64,000 nt of DNA from Pseudomonas viridiflava (GTDB lineage Bacteria > Pseudomonadota > Gammaproteobacteria > Pseudomonadales > Pseudomonadaceae): contig NZ_UTHA01000130.1 of NCBI RefSeq assembly GCF_900582195.1, positions 1 to 64,000 on the forward strand, in the 5' to 3' direction. The notes beneath the pieces were generated by a model, which had not been told where the DNA came from, made no database searches, and was given only the letters and a program-made list of their open reading frames with translations. Shown piece by piece: positions 1 to 10,210 of the stretch. Numbering within the stretch: position 1 is the first letter of the stretch; each line of letters opens with the position of its first letter. The translations under genes and the position numbers were made by a program.

Positions 1-119
1 TTCTTGACGACCATAGAGCGTTGGAACCACCTGATCCCATCCCGAACTCAGCAGTGAAACGATGCATCGCCGATGGTAGTGTGGGGTTTCCCCATGTGAG
101 AGTAGGTCATCGTCAAGAT
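1..119 (+). rRNA. rrf: 5S ribosomal RNA
   Basis: This is the last gene of an rRNA operon whose 16S and 23S genes lie upstream of the window. The sequence carries the Pseudomonas 5S core (GCGTTGGAACCACCTGATCC and GTGAAACGATGCATCGCCGA). The 5' CTTGACGA (3-10) pairs with TCGTCAAG (110-117) to close helix I, so the gene is essentially complete. The exact 5' and 3' ends may be off by 1-3 nt. Confidence 0.97.
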
Positions 120-128
120 TAAATTCCG

Positions 129-165
129 AAACCCCAATTGCGAAAGCAGTTGGGGTTTTGTTTTG
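129..165 (+). terminator. Rho-independent terminator of the rRNA operon
   Basis: A perfect stem (AAACCCCAA at 129-137 with TTGGGGTTT at 150-158) closes a 12-nt loop and is followed by a T-rich tract. It sits directly after the 5S gene. The remaining 100 bp before recC holds no gene; it presumably contains the recC promoter, but I see no convincing -35/-10 pair. Confidence 0.9.
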
Positions 166-271
166 TCCGCAGGAAAGTTCGTACAGCATTCACGGACGCT
201 GTCCGGCTGCCACAACCTGCCGACAATGCTAAGGTTCTGCCCTGGCTTTCGTACTTTCCAAGGAATCCTTT

Positions 272-3200
272 ATGCCGGACGCTCAGTCCCTCAACGCTGC
301 ATTCATGGTGGTCCAGAGCAACAGCCTGGACGAACTGCGCAGCCTTGTGATCAGCATCATGCGGCGCTATCCGCTGGCTCCTCTGGAAAACGAAATTGCA
401 CTCGTGCAGAGCAACGGTATTGCCCAATGGCTCAAATTGGCCTTGGCCGAAGACCCTGAGGAAGACGACCTTGGCGGTTGCGGTATCGCCGCAGCGATTG
501 ATGTGCAACTGCCGGGCAGTTTCATGTGGCAGCTGTACCGCATGGTATTGGGTCGAGATGAAATTCCTCCGAAATCCCTGCTCGATAAAGCTCCGCTGAC
601 CTGGCGCCTCATGCGTCTGCTCCCTCAGGTTATTGATCGCCCACATTTCGAGCCGTTGCAACGCTTCCTCACCCATGACACCGACCTGCGCAAGCGCTAT
701 CAATTGTCCGAGCGCTTGGCGGATCTGTTCGACCAGTATCAGGTGTACCGGGCCGACTGGCTTGAAGACTGGGCCGAAGGCCGGCATCAATTGCGCAATG
801 TCAGAGGTGAAGTAAACCCATTGCCACCGACCAGTTGCTGGCAGGCAGAGCTGTGGCGTGCGCTGCTGGATGACGTTGGCGAACAGGGGATGGCGCAGAG
901 TCGCGCCGGTGTTCACCAACGGTTTATCGAGCGCATCAACAACCTCACCGAAACGCCTGCGGGATTGCCTTCACGAGTGATTGTTTTCGGGATTTCTTCG
1001 CTGCCCGCCCAAGTGCTCGAGGCGCTGGCCGGACTTGCGCGTTTCAGCCAGGTCCTGCTGTGTGTACACAACCCGTGCCGGCACCACTGGGCCGATATTG
1101 TTGCCGACAAGGATCTGTTGCGGCACCAGTACAAACGACAATCGCGCAAGAGCGGAATGCCCGCAGTGCTGGACCCTGATGCACTGCATCAACACGCCCA
1201 TCCACTATTGGCTGCATGGGGTAAACAAGGTCGCGACTACATCAACCTGCTCGACAGTTATGACGATCCCAATAGCTATCGGGCGGCTTTTCGCGACGGT
1301 CGCATAGACCTGTTCAGCGACACGCCGCCACACAATCTGCTCAATCAGCTCCAGGACGACATCCTCGAACTTCGCCCACTCAACGAAACTCGCGAACACT
1401 GGCCCGCTGTCGATTTGGCAAGTGATGAGTCGATCCGTTTTCACATTGCCCACAGCGCTCAACGTGAAGTCGAAATACTGCATGACCAGCTCTTGGCGCG
1501 CTTCAGTGCCAACCCCGATCTGCGTCCTCGCGATGTGATCGTGATGGTGCCTGACGTCGATAGCTATGCACCGCATATTCGCGCGGTGTTTGGTCAGCTC
1601 GATCGCCATGATTCGCGGTTCATCCCTTTCACCCTGGCGGATCAGGGGCAGCGTGGTCGTGATCCACTGCTGATCGCGGTCGAGCACTTGCTCAAGCTTC
1701 CCGACAGTCGTTTCCCGGTCAGTGAAATCCTCGACCTGCTTGACGTTCCCGCACTACGCGCGCGTTTTGGTGTGGAGGAGCGCGACCTGCCCACGCTGCA
1801 CCGCTGGATCGAAGGTGCGGGCGTTCGCTGGGGGATGAGCGCGGAACAACGAGCGGGCCTTGGTTTACCCGACGAGCTTGAGCAAAACAGCTGGCATTTC
1901 GGTCTGCGCCGAATGCTCCTTGGCTATGCCGTTGGTAGCGCCGAGGCGTGTGAGGGGATTGAACCTTATGATGAAATCGGTGGACTCGACGCAGCACTGA
2001 TCGGGCCGTTGGTGGCTCTGCTCGATGCCTTGGAACTCGCTCATCAGCAGCTGACCCGGCCCGCTCAACCCAACGAGTGGGGCTATCGATTGCAAGCGCT
2101 GATGCAACTGTTCTTCAAAGCCAGCAACGAGCATGACGACTATCTGTTGACCCAACTCGAAGAGCTGCGCGAAACCTGGCTGGAAACGTGTGAGGCGGTA
2201 GGTCTGTCGGATGAGCTACCCCTGACTGTTGTTCGCGAAGCCTGGCTCGCCGGGCTGGATCAGGGGCGTTTGTCTCAGCGCTTTCTGGCCGGTGCCGTGA
2301 ATTTTTGTACGCTGATGCCGATGCGCGCCATTCCATTCAAACTGGTCTGTTTGCTGGGAATGAACGACGGCGACTATCCCCGTGCGCAGCCTCCACTGGA
2401 CTTCGACCTCATGGGCAGCGATTACCGTCCGGGAGATCGTTCGCGGCGTGAAGACGACCGTTATCTTTTGCTCGAGGCGCTTCTGTCGGCACGTCATCAG
2501 CTCTACATCAGTTGGGTCGGTCGTAGCATTCGCGACAACAGTGAGCGACCGGCTTCCGTGTTGATTGGCCAGTTGCGCGATCACCTTGCCAGCGGTTGGC
2601 GGTTGCTCGACGAAAGCGGCGATCTGTTGAACTCCATGACGCAGGAGCATCCACTGCAACCGTTCAGTGCGCGCTATTTTCATGAAGGCGATCAACTCTT
2701 CAGCTATGCCAGCGAATGGCAAGTTCTGCATCAACAGCCCGAATCTCAAAACGAAGCGCAGTTACTCAACCCTTATGTGCAAGAGGAACCGTTGAGCCTC
2801 GCGTTGTTGCAGGACTTTTTGCGCAACCCGGTTCGACACTTTTTCACCCAGCGCCTCAAGGTATATTTCGAGGCCGCGGAAGCGCCGCTGGCCGATGAAG
2901 AACCCTTCGTGCTGGACGCATTGCAGCGTTACACGCTGAGCGACAGTCTGCTCGAAGCGGCTCTCAGGCAACCGGACAATGTCGATCAGGCTCTGACTGC
3001 CCAGGCCCGGCGTCTGCAAAATAGCGGCCTGTTGCCAATGGCCGGATTCGGGGAGTGTCTGCAACGAGAGTTGATCGAACCTCTGCCTGATTTGCTGCAA
3101 CGTTATCAACAACTGCTCACACTCTGGCCAAAGCCATTGAGCAGTGCGATGCCCATTAACCTTGAATTGCAGGGCGTGCGCCTTGAAGGCTGGCTCGCCG

Positions 3201-3724
3201 GTTTGCATCAACGCGCCGACGATGGCCTGTTGTCCGTCACGACCATTCCCAACAGCATTGGATCGATCAAAAGCCGAAAATGGCATCGCCTGACCAAGCC
3301 TTGGGTCAATCATCTGGTGGCCTGCGCCAGCGGATTGTCCCTGAGCACCGCACTGGTGGCCAGCGACGATACGTTGCTGCTTGAGCCAATGGAGCCAGAT
3401 CGGGCGATACGTTTTCTCGGCGATTTGCTCCTCGCCTGGCAAGCCGGGATGCGACAGCCACTGCCGATCGCAGTAAAAACCGCTTTCGCGTGGCTCTCTC
3501 AGACCGACCCGCTGAAGGCCGAAGCGGCCGCCCGCAAAGCCTATGAGGGGGACGGGCAGACCAGCGAGGGCGAGCGCCGCGAGAGTCCTGCACTGTCCCG
3601 ACAATACGCCAACTTCGATGCATTGCTTGAGGACGAAACGTTCTTCGGTTGGTGCAACGCCTTGTATCGCCCACTGTTCGAAGCACCATGGCAATCGCTG
3701 TCCAGCGAAGGGGCGCGCTCATGA
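272..3724 (+). CDS. recC: RecBCD enzyme subunit RecC (exodeoxyribonuclease V gamma)
   Basis: RecC is the 1150-residue scaffold and Chi-recognition subunit of the cytoplasmic RecBCD helicase-nuclease, which processes double-strand breaks for RecA loading. The N-terminus (MVVQSNSLDELRSLV, then NEIALVQSNGIAQWL) is typical of the family. So is the middle segment KLVCLLGMNDGDYPR, a relic of helicase motif IV in the degenerate SF1 core. The length is close to other RecC proteins. The ATG at 272 is preceded by AAGGAATC, a usable ribosome-binding site. The stop codon overlaps the recB start (ATGA at 3721-3724), so recC, recB and recD are translationally coupled. The order recC-recB-recD is normal for Pseudomonas. 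Nothing appears broken. Confidence 0.96.
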   Translation: MPDAQSLNAAFMVVQSNSLDELRSLVISIMRRYPLAPLENEIALVQSNGIAQWLKLALAEDPEEDDLGGCGIAAAIDVQLPGSFMWQLYRMVLGRDEIPPKSLLDKAPLTWRLMRLLPQVIDRPHFEPLQRFLTHDTDLRKRYQLSERLADLFDQYQVYRADWLEDWAEGRHQLRNVRGEVNPLPPTSCWQAELWRALLDDVGEQGMAQSRAGVHQRFIERINNLTETPAGLPSRVIVFGISSLPAQVLEALAGLARFSQVLLCVHNPCRHHWADIVADKDLLRHQYKRQSRKSGMPAVLDPDALHQHAHPLLAAWGKQGRDYINLLDSYDDPNSYRAAFRDGRIDLFSDTPPHNLLNQLQDDILELRPLNETREHWPAVDLASDESIRFHIAHSAQREVEILHDQLLARFSANPDLRPRDVIVMVPDVDSYAPHIRAVFGQLDRHDSRFIPFTLADQGQRGRDPLLIAVEHLLKLPDSRFPVSEILDLLDVPALRARFGVEERDLPTLHRWIEGAGVRWGMSAEQRAGLGLPDELEQNSWHFGLRRMLLGYAVGSAEACEGIEPYDEIGGLDAALIGPLVALLDALELAHQQLTRPAQPNEWGYRLQALMQLFFKASNEHDDYLLTQLEELRETWLETCEAVGLSDELPLTVVREAWLAGLDQGRLSQRFLAGAVNFCTLMPMRAIPFKLVCLLGMNDGDYPRAQPPLDFDLMGSDYRPGDRSRREDDRYLLLEALLSARHQLYISWVGRSIRDNSERPASVLIGQLRDHLASGWRLLDESGDLLNSMTQEHPLQPFSARYFHEGDQLFSYASEWQVLHQQPESQNEAQLLNPYVQEEPLSLALLQDFLRNPVRHFFTQRLKVYFEAAEAPLADEEPFVLDALQRYTLSDSLLEAALRQPDNVDQALTAQARRLQNSGLLPMAGFGECLQRELIEPLPDLLQRYQQLLTLWPKPLSSAMPINLELQGVRLEGWLAGLHQRADDGLLSVTTIPNSIGSIKSRKWHRLTKPWVNHLVACASGLSLSTALVASDDTLLLEPMEPDRAIRFLGDLLLAWQAGMRQPLPIAVKTAFAWLSQTDPLKAEAAARKAYEGDGQTSEGERRESPALSRQYANFDALLEDETFFGWCNALYRPLFEAPWQSLSSEGARS

Positions 3725-6700
3725 GTACGAAGACCCCCCTCGCACTGGCATTCCCGCTAAAGGGCAGCCAGTTGATCGAAGCCAGTGCTGGGACAGGTAA
3801 AACCTTCACCATCTCTGCTTTTTATTTGCGGCTCATCCTGGGGCATGGCGACGAGTCGAGCAGGTTCGGTCATGAACTGCTACCGCCGCAGATTCTCGTC
3901 GTGACCTTCACCGATGCCGCGACCAAGGAACTGCGTGAACGCATACGCACGCGTCTGGCTGAGGCCGCTCGATTCTTTCGTGACGAAACGCCCGCACCCG
4001 ATGCACTGATCGCCGAATTGCGTGACCAATTCGACCCTCAACAATGGCCCGGCTGTGCGAGTCGCCTTGATGTCGCCGCGCAATGGATGGATGAGGCTGC
4101 CGTTTCGACCATCCACAGTTGGTGTCAGCGCATGCTGCGCGAGCACGCGTTCGACAGCGGCAGCTTGTTCACCCAATCCCTGGAAACCGATCACAGCGAC
4201 TTGCTCGGCGAAGTGTTGCGCGATTACTGGCGGTTGTTTTGTTACCCGTTGCAGGACGATGCCTTGAATTGGGTTCGCAGCAACTGGGGCGGGCCGGCGA
4301 CCTTGTTGCCTCGCGTGCGTAGCCTGTTCGCCAGTGAGCGCGACAGCGACGAGGGCAAGGCGCCTGCGCAGCTGATTGATGAATGTCTGCAAGAACGCCG
4401 CGCGGCGCTGATCGAACTGAAAATGCCCTGGCGCCAGTGGGCAGACGAGTTGCTCGCCATCTGTCACCAAGGCGTCGCCAGCAAGACCGTCGATGGCCGC
4501 AAGATGCAGGCGCGTTACTTTGAACCCTGGTTCGAGAAGCTCAAGGCGTGGGCTGAAGACGAGTCCCTCGAGCAACTCGATATCGGCACCGGCTTCACCC
4601 GACTGACCCCCGACGGCATGGCTGAGGCGTGGAAGGGGCAGCCCCCGAACCATCCGGGACTGGACGCCATGCCGGCCCTCAAGTCGAGTCTCGATGCATT
4701 GCCAACCCCCGATGCTGCGGTGCTGCAACATGCCGCCAAATGGGTAGGCACACGCTTTGAAGAGGAGAAGCGGCGGCGCGCCGAGATGGGCTTCGACGAC
4801 ATGCTGTTGCGCCTGGATGCCGCTCTGCAATCCGACGGTGGCGAGCGTCTTGCTACATTGATTCGCGAGCAGTTCCCGGTCGCGCTGATCGATGAGTTTC
4901 AGGACACCGATCCGGTGCAGTACCGGATCTTCGAAAGTATCTATCGCATCGAAGACAACAGCCCTGACACCGGCCTGTTTCTGATCGGTGATCCGAAGCA
5001 GGCGATTTACGCCTTCCGCGGTGCAGACATCTACACCTACCTGCGCGCGCGTCAGGCCACAACTGGCCGACTGCATACGCTGGGCACCAACTTCCGCTCC
5101 AGCCACGGCATGGTCAACGCGGTCAATCATGTATTCGCACGCGCCGAGTCCCGAGAGCTGGGCCGTGGCGCGTTTTTGTTCCGGGAAAAAAACGGCGACA
5201 ATCCGGTGCCGTTTCTGCCCGTGGAATCCCAAGGGCGCAAGGAGCGACTGCAGGTGGCCGGGCGAGATGTCGCGGCGCTGAATATCTGGCATTTGCCTAG
5301 CGACCAGCCACTGTCGGGCGTTGTCTATCGTCAGCAATTGGCAGCCGCGTGCGCCAGCGAAATCACTGCGCTGCTCAATGGCGGGCAAAGCGCTAGCACG
5401 GGGTTCGTTCAGGACGGTAAAGACTTCAGAGGCTTGAGGCCGTCCGATATTGCGATTCTCGTGCGCGACGGCAAGGAAGCCCAGGCTGTGCGCGGTGAAC
5501 TCGCCGCCCGCGGCGTACGCAGTGTTTACCTGTCGGACAAGGATTCGGTATTCGCGGCGCAAGAAGCCCACGACCTGTTGTCCTGGCTCAAGGCCTGTGC
5601 CGAGCCGGATGTCGAGCGTTCCCTGAAAGCCGCGTTGGCCTGCATCACTCTGAACCTGCCATTGGCCGAGCTGGAACGTCTCAACCAGGACGAGCTGGTA
5701 TGGGAAACCCGGGTCATGCAGTTCCGTGGCTATCGCGAGTTATGGCGCAAACAAGGCGTGCTGCCGATGTTGCGGCGTCTGCTGCACGACTTCCATCTGC
5801 CGCAAACCTTGATGACACGCACGGATGGCGAGCGTGTGCTGACCAACCTTTTGCACCTGTCGGAACTGATGCAGCAAGCGGCTGCGGAGCTGGACGGTGA
5901 ACAAGCGCTGATTCGTCATTTGGCCGAGTTGCTGGCAGTGTCCGGCCAGGCTGGCGAAGAACAGATTCTGCGTCTGGAAAGTGACGAACAACTGGTCAAA
6001 GTCGTGACCATTCACAAGTCAAAAGGCCTTGAGTATCCACTGGTGTTCCTGCCGTTCATTTGCTCGGCGAAACCCGTGGATGGCAGCCGTTTGCCGCTGC
6101 ATTACCACGATACCGCGGGTAAAGCTCAGATAAGTCTCAAGCCGACTGCCGAGCTGATAGCGCAAGCGGATGATGAGCGTCTGGCTGAAGACCTGCGCTT
6201 GCTCTACGTTGCCTTGACGCGCGCGCAGCATGCCTGCTGGTTGGGCGTGACGGATCTCAAACGGGGCAATAACAACAGCTCGGTGCTGCACCTTTCGGCG
6301 CTGGGCTATCTGCTCGGCGGTGGTGTTTCTCTGGGTGAGTCCAGCGAACTGAAACGCTGGCTGCAAGACCTGCAACAAGATTGCCCGGCCATCCACACCG
6401 ATGACATGCCACAACCTACCGACGAGCATTACCAGCCGCCACGCAATGACGCCGTGCTGAGTGCCACGCTGTTGCCCAAGCGCAAGGCCAGTGAAAACTG
6501 GTGGATCGCTTCCTATAGCGCATTGCGTATCAGCGACGTATTGAGTGTCGGCAGCGATGAAGCGCCGGACAGCCCCCAGGCGCAAAAGCTGTTTGATGAC
6601 GAACGCCTTGACCCCGATGCTCCGCGGGAAATCATTGCCGGTGGCGCCGATATCCACCGCTTCCCGCGCGGCCCCAATCCGGGAACATTTCTCCATGGTT

Positions 6701-7410
6701 TGCTGGAATGGGCCGGTGATGACGGCTTTGCCGTTTCCCGCGAGGCACTGGAAGATGCAATTGCCCGGCGCTGCAACCTGCGTGGCTGGGAAGGCTGGAT
6801 CAACACCCTGAGTGACTGGCTGCAGCATCTGCTTACATCGCCACTGCCGATCGCTGGCGGGCAATCGCCGGTTGTTCTTGAGCAACTGAAGCAATATCGG
6901 GTCGAGATGGAGTTCTGGTTCGCCAGCCATAAAGTCGATGTGCTCAAACTCGACGAACTGGTACGTCAGCACACTCACCGAGGCGTGGCCCGCGTGGCGG
7001 CAGAACCGGTGCAGCTCAACGGCATGTTCAAAGGGTTCATTGACCTGACCTTCGAACACGAAGGCCGCTATTACGTGGCGGACTACAAATCCAACTGGCT
7101 CGGCGTGGATGATCTGGCCTACACCGAGCAGGCCATGGAGCAGTCGATCCTCGACAACCGTTATGACCTGCAATACGTGCTGTACCTGTTGGCGTTACAT
7201 CGCCAGCTCAAGGCACGGTTGCCTGATTACGATTACGACCGGCATGTCGGCGGTGCGCTGTACCTGTTCCTGCGCGGTACTCGCGCGGAGAGTCGCGGTG
7301 TGTATTTTGTTCGTCCGCCCCGTGAGCTGATCGAGCGTCTCGACCGGATGTTTCAAGGCAAACCCGAACCCAAGACCGAACCCGCCTGGGAACAGGGAGT
7401 CCTGCTATGA
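3721..7410 (+). CDS. recB: RecBCD enzyme subunit RecB (exodeoxyribonuclease V beta)
   Basis: RecB is the 3'-5' SF1A helicase and the only nuclease of RecBCD (1229 aa). Walker A is ASAGTGKT at residues 21-28. The DExx box reads LIDEFQDTDPVQ near residue 390, and motif V/VI elements (VVTIHKSKGLEYPLVFLP and LLYVALTRAQ) follow. The C-terminal nuclease domain keeps its metal ligands: Asp1108 in GFIDLTF and the Asp1121-Tyr-Lys1123 triad in ADYKSNW. The frame is open further upstream, but the ATG at 3721, four bases overlapping the recC stop, starts the conserved N-terminus directly. The gene overlaps recD by the same ATGA arrangement. Confidence 0.96.
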   Translation: MSTKTPLALAFPLKGSQLIEASAGTGKTFTISAFYLRLILGHGDESSRFGHELLPPQILVVTFTDAATKELRERIRTRLAEAARFFRDETPAPDALIAELRDQFDPQQWPGCASRLDVAAQWMDEAAVSTIHSWCQRMLREHAFDSGSLFTQSLETDHSDLLGEVLRDYWRLFCYPLQDDALNWVRSNWGGPATLLPRVRSLFASERDSDEGKAPAQLIDECLQERRAALIELKMPWRQWADELLAICHQGVASKTVDGRKMQARYFEPWFEKLKAWAEDESLEQLDIGTGFTRLTPDGMAEAWKGQPPNHPGLDAMPALKSSLDALPTPDAAVLQHAAKWVGTRFEEEKRRRAEMGFDDMLLRLDAALQSDGGERLATLIREQFPVALIDEFQDTDPVQYRIFESIYRIEDNSPDTGLFLIGDPKQAIYAFRGADIYTYLRARQATTGRLHTLGTNFRSSHGMVNAVNHVFARAESRELGRGAFLFREKNGDNPVPFLPVESQGRKERLQVAGRDVAALNIWHLPSDQPLSGVVYRQQLAAACASEITALLNGGQSASTGFVQDGKDFRGLRPSDIAILVRDGKEAQAVRGELAARGVRSVYLSDKDSVFAAQEAHDLLSWLKACAEPDVERSLKAALACITLNLPLAELERLNQDELVWETRVMQFRGYRELWRKQGVLPMLRRLLHDFHLPQTLMTRTDGERVLTNLLHLSELMQQAAAELDGEQALIRHLAELLAVSGQAGEEQILRLESDEQLVKVVTIHKSKGLEYPLVFLPFICSAKPVDGSRLPLHYHDTAGKAQISLKPTAELIAQADDERLAEDLRLLYVALTRAQHACWLGVTDLKRGNNNSSVLHLSALGYLLGGGVSLGESSELKRWLQDLQQDCPAIHTDDMPQPTDEHYQPPRNDAVLSATLLPKRKASENWWIASYSALRISDVLSVGSDEAPDSPQAQKLFDDERLDPDAPREIIAGGADIHRFPRGPNPGTFLHGLLEWAGDDGFAVSREALEDAIARRCNLRGWEGWINTLSDWLQHLLTSPLPIAGGQSPVVLEQLKQYRVEMEFWFASHKVDVLKLDELVRQHTHRGVARVAAEPVQLNGMFKGFIDLTFEHEGRYYVADYKSNWLGVDDLAYTEQAMEQSILDNRYDLQYVLYLLALHRQLKARLPDYDYDRHVGGALYLFLRGTRAESRGVYFVRPPRELIERLDRMFQGKPEPKTEPAWEQGVLL

Positions 7411-9515
7411 GCCGCACCTTTGCCGACCTGCTACCGACACCGCTGGCAGCCGACAGTCTGTCGAGGCTGTCGCCGCTGACCAGCGCCGATGACCTGTTGA
7501 TATTGCTGACGCGTTGGGTCGAGCGTGGCTGGCTGCGTGCGCTGGACAAAGCGTTTGTCGGGTTCCTGCACGAACTTGAGCGCGACACGGATCCACTGGT
7601 GCTGCTCGCGGCCGCCCTGACCAGCCATCAACTGGGCCACGGTCATGTCTGTCTCGATCTGTATGAAACCCTGAAAGCTCCCGACTTTGCTCTGTCGCTG
7701 CCGCCCGAAGGGGACGTGCAAGGTGGTGTGTTGCTGCTGCCTTCGCAATTGCTCGAGGCGCTGGATGGTGCGCATTGGTGCAAGGTTCTGGCGGGCAGTT
7801 CTCTGGTCGCACTGGCGGCGGATAGCAGTGATTCGGCACAGCAGCGCCCGCTGGTGTTGTCGGGCAAGCGCCTGTACTTGCGACGCTACTGGGCCTACGA
7901 ACGGCGGATTGATACGGCGTTGCGTCAGCGTCTGCAGCAGGTTGAGCCGACACCGGACGATCTGCCGCAGCGACTGAGTGAGCTGTTCGGATCCGCCAAG
8001 GCGGGAGCAGTGATCGACTGGCAGAAGCTCGCCTGTGCCCTCGCCACTCGCGGCGCCTTCAGCATTGTCACCGGCGGGCCGGGCACCGGCAAAACCACCA
8101 CCGTGGTGCGTTTGCTGGCCTTGCTTCAAGCACCCGCCGTAGCCTCCGGCCACCCGCTGCGGATTCGTCTGGCGGCACCAACAGGCAAGGCAGCGGCGCG
8201 ATTGACCGAGTCCATCAGCCAGCAGGTGCAGTCGTTGGAAGTCAGCGAAGCGGTGCGGGGGAAAATCCCTTGCGACGTCACCACCGTGCATCGTCTGCTG
8301 GGCAGCCGTCCCGGCACCCGGCACTTCCGTCACCATGCCGGCAATCGCCTGCCACTGGACGTGCTGGTGGTCGACGAGGCCTCGATGATCGATCTGGAAA
8401 TGATGGCCAACCTGCTGGACGCCTTGCCCGCCCATGCTCGACTGGTATTGCTTGGCGACAAGGATCAACTGGCCTCTGTAGAGGCCGGCGCGGTACTGGG
8501 GGATTTGTGCCGAGACGCCGAAGGTGGCTGGTACAGCCCGCAGACCCGCCAGTGGCTGGAGTCAGTCAGCGGTGAGTCGTTGCAGGACAGCGACTTGCAT
8601 GAGGACGTCGATGGTTCTCACCCGCTGGCTCAGCAAGTGGTGATGCTGCGCCACTCCCGGCGCTTCGGCGAGGGCAGTGGCATCGGTCAGCTCGCGCGCC
8701 GGGTCAATCAACAGTTGCCGGATGAAGCGCGACAGTTGCTCACGACCGGGCACTACGACGATGTGTATTCGTTGCCGCTCAAGGGCGAGCACGATCACAA
8801 ACTCGAGCGTCTGTTGCTGGAAGGGCATGGCGCCGGTCCACAAGGCTACCGCCATTACCTGAGTGTGCTGCGTGATCAGCGTCCACCGTCGGGCAGGCCT
8901 CTCGAACATCCGGACTGGGTTATTTGGGCCCGCGAAGTCCTGCAGGCGTTCGATACTTTTCAGCTGCTGTGCGCCGTGCGCAAAGGGCCGTGGGGTGTCG
9001 AAGGTCTTAATCAACGCATCACTGCCGCGCTGCTCAAAGCACGACTGATCGAAAACGATCAGCAATGGTACGAAGGCCGGCCAGTCCTGATGACGCGCAA
9101 TGACTACGGTCTGGGCCTGATGAACGGTGATATCGGTATCGCCCTCAAACTGCCCGAGCGCGAAGGACCTGACGCGGGCAAACCGGTGCTTCGCGTGGCC
9201 TTCCCGCGCAACGACGGTCAGGGCGGCGTGCGCTTCGTATTGCCGAGCCGCCTTAACGATGTCGAAACCGTCTATGCAATGACGGTGCACAAATCCCAGG
9301 GCTCGGAATTTGCCCATACGGCGCTGATTCTGCCCGATGCCTTGAATCCGGTGCTGACCAAAGAATTGATCTACACCGGCATTACCCGGGCTAAACATTG
9401 GTTCACCTTGATCGAGTCCCGATCCGGCGTGTTTGAAGAAGCAGTGCAGCGCAAGGTCAAACGCCTGAGCGGGCTGATGCTGGAACTGGAGGAGGGCACA
9501 GTGCCTCGGGGGTGA
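7407..9515 (+). CDS. recD: RecBCD enzyme subunit RecD (exodeoxyribonuclease V alpha)
   Basis: RecD is the fast 5'-3' SF1B helicase of RecBCD (702 aa). Walker A is GGPGTGKT with the catalytic Lys at residue 229. Walker B appears as VVDEASMID, and the C-terminal motif YAMTVHKSQGSEF with TGITRAKHW (motifs V and VI) is intact. It is longer than the roughly 610-residue E. coli RecD, mainly through a mid-protein insertion around the two GEHDHKLERLLLEGHG-type segments, as is common in pseudomonads. The start is fixed by the 4-bp overlap with recB. It is the last gene of the operon; no strong terminator hairpin follows. Confidence 0.95.
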   Translation: MSRTFADLLPTPLAADSLSRLSPLTSADDLLILLTRWVERGWLRALDKAFVGFLHELERDTDPLVLLAAALTSHQLGHGHVCLDLYETLKAPDFALSLPPEGDVQGGVLLLPSQLLEALDGAHWCKVLAGSSLVALAADSSDSAQQRPLVLSGKRLYLRRYWAYERRIDTALRQRLQQVEPTPDDLPQRLSELFGSAKAGAVIDWQKLACALATRGAFSIVTGGPGTGKTTTVVRLLALLQAPAVASGHPLRIRLAAPTGKAAARLTESISQQVQSLEVSEAVRGKIPCDVTTVHRLLGSRPGTRHFRHHAGNRLPLDVLVVDEASMIDLEMMANLLDALPAHARLVLLGDKDQLASVEAGAVLGDLCRDAEGGWYSPQTRQWLESVSGESLQDSDLHEDVDGSHPLAQQVVMLRHSRRFGEGSGIGQLARRVNQQLPDEARQLLTTGHYDDVYSLPLKGEHDHKLERLLLEGHGAGPQGYRHYLSVLRDQRPPSGRPLEHPDWVIWAREVLQAFDTFQLLCAVRKGPWGVEGLNQRITAALLKARLIENDQQWYEGRPVLMTRNDYGLGLMNGDIGIALKLPEREGPDAGKPVLRVAFPRNDGQGGVRFVLPSRLNDVETVYAMTVHKSQGSEFAHTALILPDALNPVLTKELIYTGITRAKHWFTLIESRSGVFEEAVQRKVKRLSGLMLELEEGTVPRG

Positions 9516-9540
9516 AAATCCCGGAGATTGGCGGCGATTA

Positions 9541-9556
9541 CTGACCAACCGGTCAG
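9541..9556. promoter_or_regulatory. Perfect 6-bp inverted repeat upstream of yfiRNB
   Basis: CTGACC-AACC-GGTCAG lies between recD and yfiR, 79 bp before the yfiR start. It could be an operator for the yfiRNB operon or a small hairpin after recD. No factor can be named from the sequence alone. Confidence 0.3.
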
Positions 9557-9634
9557 AGGTCGCTGCCTCGCTGGCGTTTCACTGCTGTGCTATCGTTGCG
9601 GCATCATTTCGCTACGATCCAAGAGAATCCCTGC

Positions 9635-10210
9635 ATGAAGGTGTCTGTCTGGGCGACAGAGCGCGTAGTTGTCTGCAAGCACGCGTTGCTTGTGGCTCTG
9701 CTCTGGATATTGACGGGCGCGGCTGTCGCGCAGCCGCAGGCGCCGACGGGCATGGCCGAACAACGGGCCAAATCTGTCACCCAGGTTGTTCTTGGCATTC
9801 TCAGCTATGCGCGCTGGCCGGTGGAACCTGCGCAATTGCGTCTGTGCATCGTCGGCCCTACCGAATACACCGATGATCTGGTCAAAGGCACCACGCAAGC
9901 CTCGGGGCGACCGGTCACCGTACGCCGCCTGCTGGCCGACAACCCGACCATCGTCAGCGAATGTGACGCGGTGTACATCGGCAAACTCACGGCGGATGAA
10001 CGCACTCGCTTGTTCGCTTCGCTGATTGGTCATCCAGTATTGAGCATCAGCGAAGGTGGCGATCAATGCACGGTCGGCAGCCTGTTCTGTCTGCGTGTTG
10101 GCGATGAGCAAGTGTCCTTCGAGGTCAATCTCGACTCCGTTGCCCGCAGCGGCGTGCGCATTCACCCCAGCGTGCTGCAATTGTCGCGTCGCAAGTCGGC
10201 GGCACCATGA
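9635..10210 (+). CDS. yfiR: YfiR, periplasmic repressor of the YfiN diguanylate cyclase
   Basis: This is a 191-residue exported protein of the YfiR (DUF4154) family. An N-terminal signal peptide ends near AAVA/Q at residue 32. In P. aeruginosa, YfiR binds the periplasmic domain of YfiN/TpbB and holds its cyclase inactive; oxidising or envelope stress releases it. The core VLGILSYARWP, the LRLCIVGPTEYTDDL segment and paired cysteines are family features. The ATG at 9635 was preferred over the upstream in-frame start at 9587 because the signal peptide begins there and the spacing to AAGAGAAT fits. The stop overlaps the yfiN start (ATGA), giving a tight yfiR-yfiN-yfiB operon. Confidence 0.9.
   Translation: MKVSVWATERVVVCKHALLVALLWILTGAAVAQPQAPTGMAEQRAKSVTQVVLGILSYARWPVEPAQLRLCIVGPTEYTDDLVKGTTQASGRPVTVRRLLADNPTIVSECDAVYIGKLTADERTRLFASLIGHPVLSISEGGDQCTVGSLFCLRVGDEQVSFEVNLDSVARSGVRIHPSVLQLSRRKSAAP

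Noticed and set aside
3649..3720. In-frame upstream start for recB inside recC
   Set aside because: The conserved RecB N-terminus begins at ATG 3721, and the ATGA overlap is the usual coupling.
3880..5571. 563-codon open frame antisense to recB
   Set aside because: It overlaps the RecB helicase motifs completely and has no ribosome-binding site or recognisable domain.
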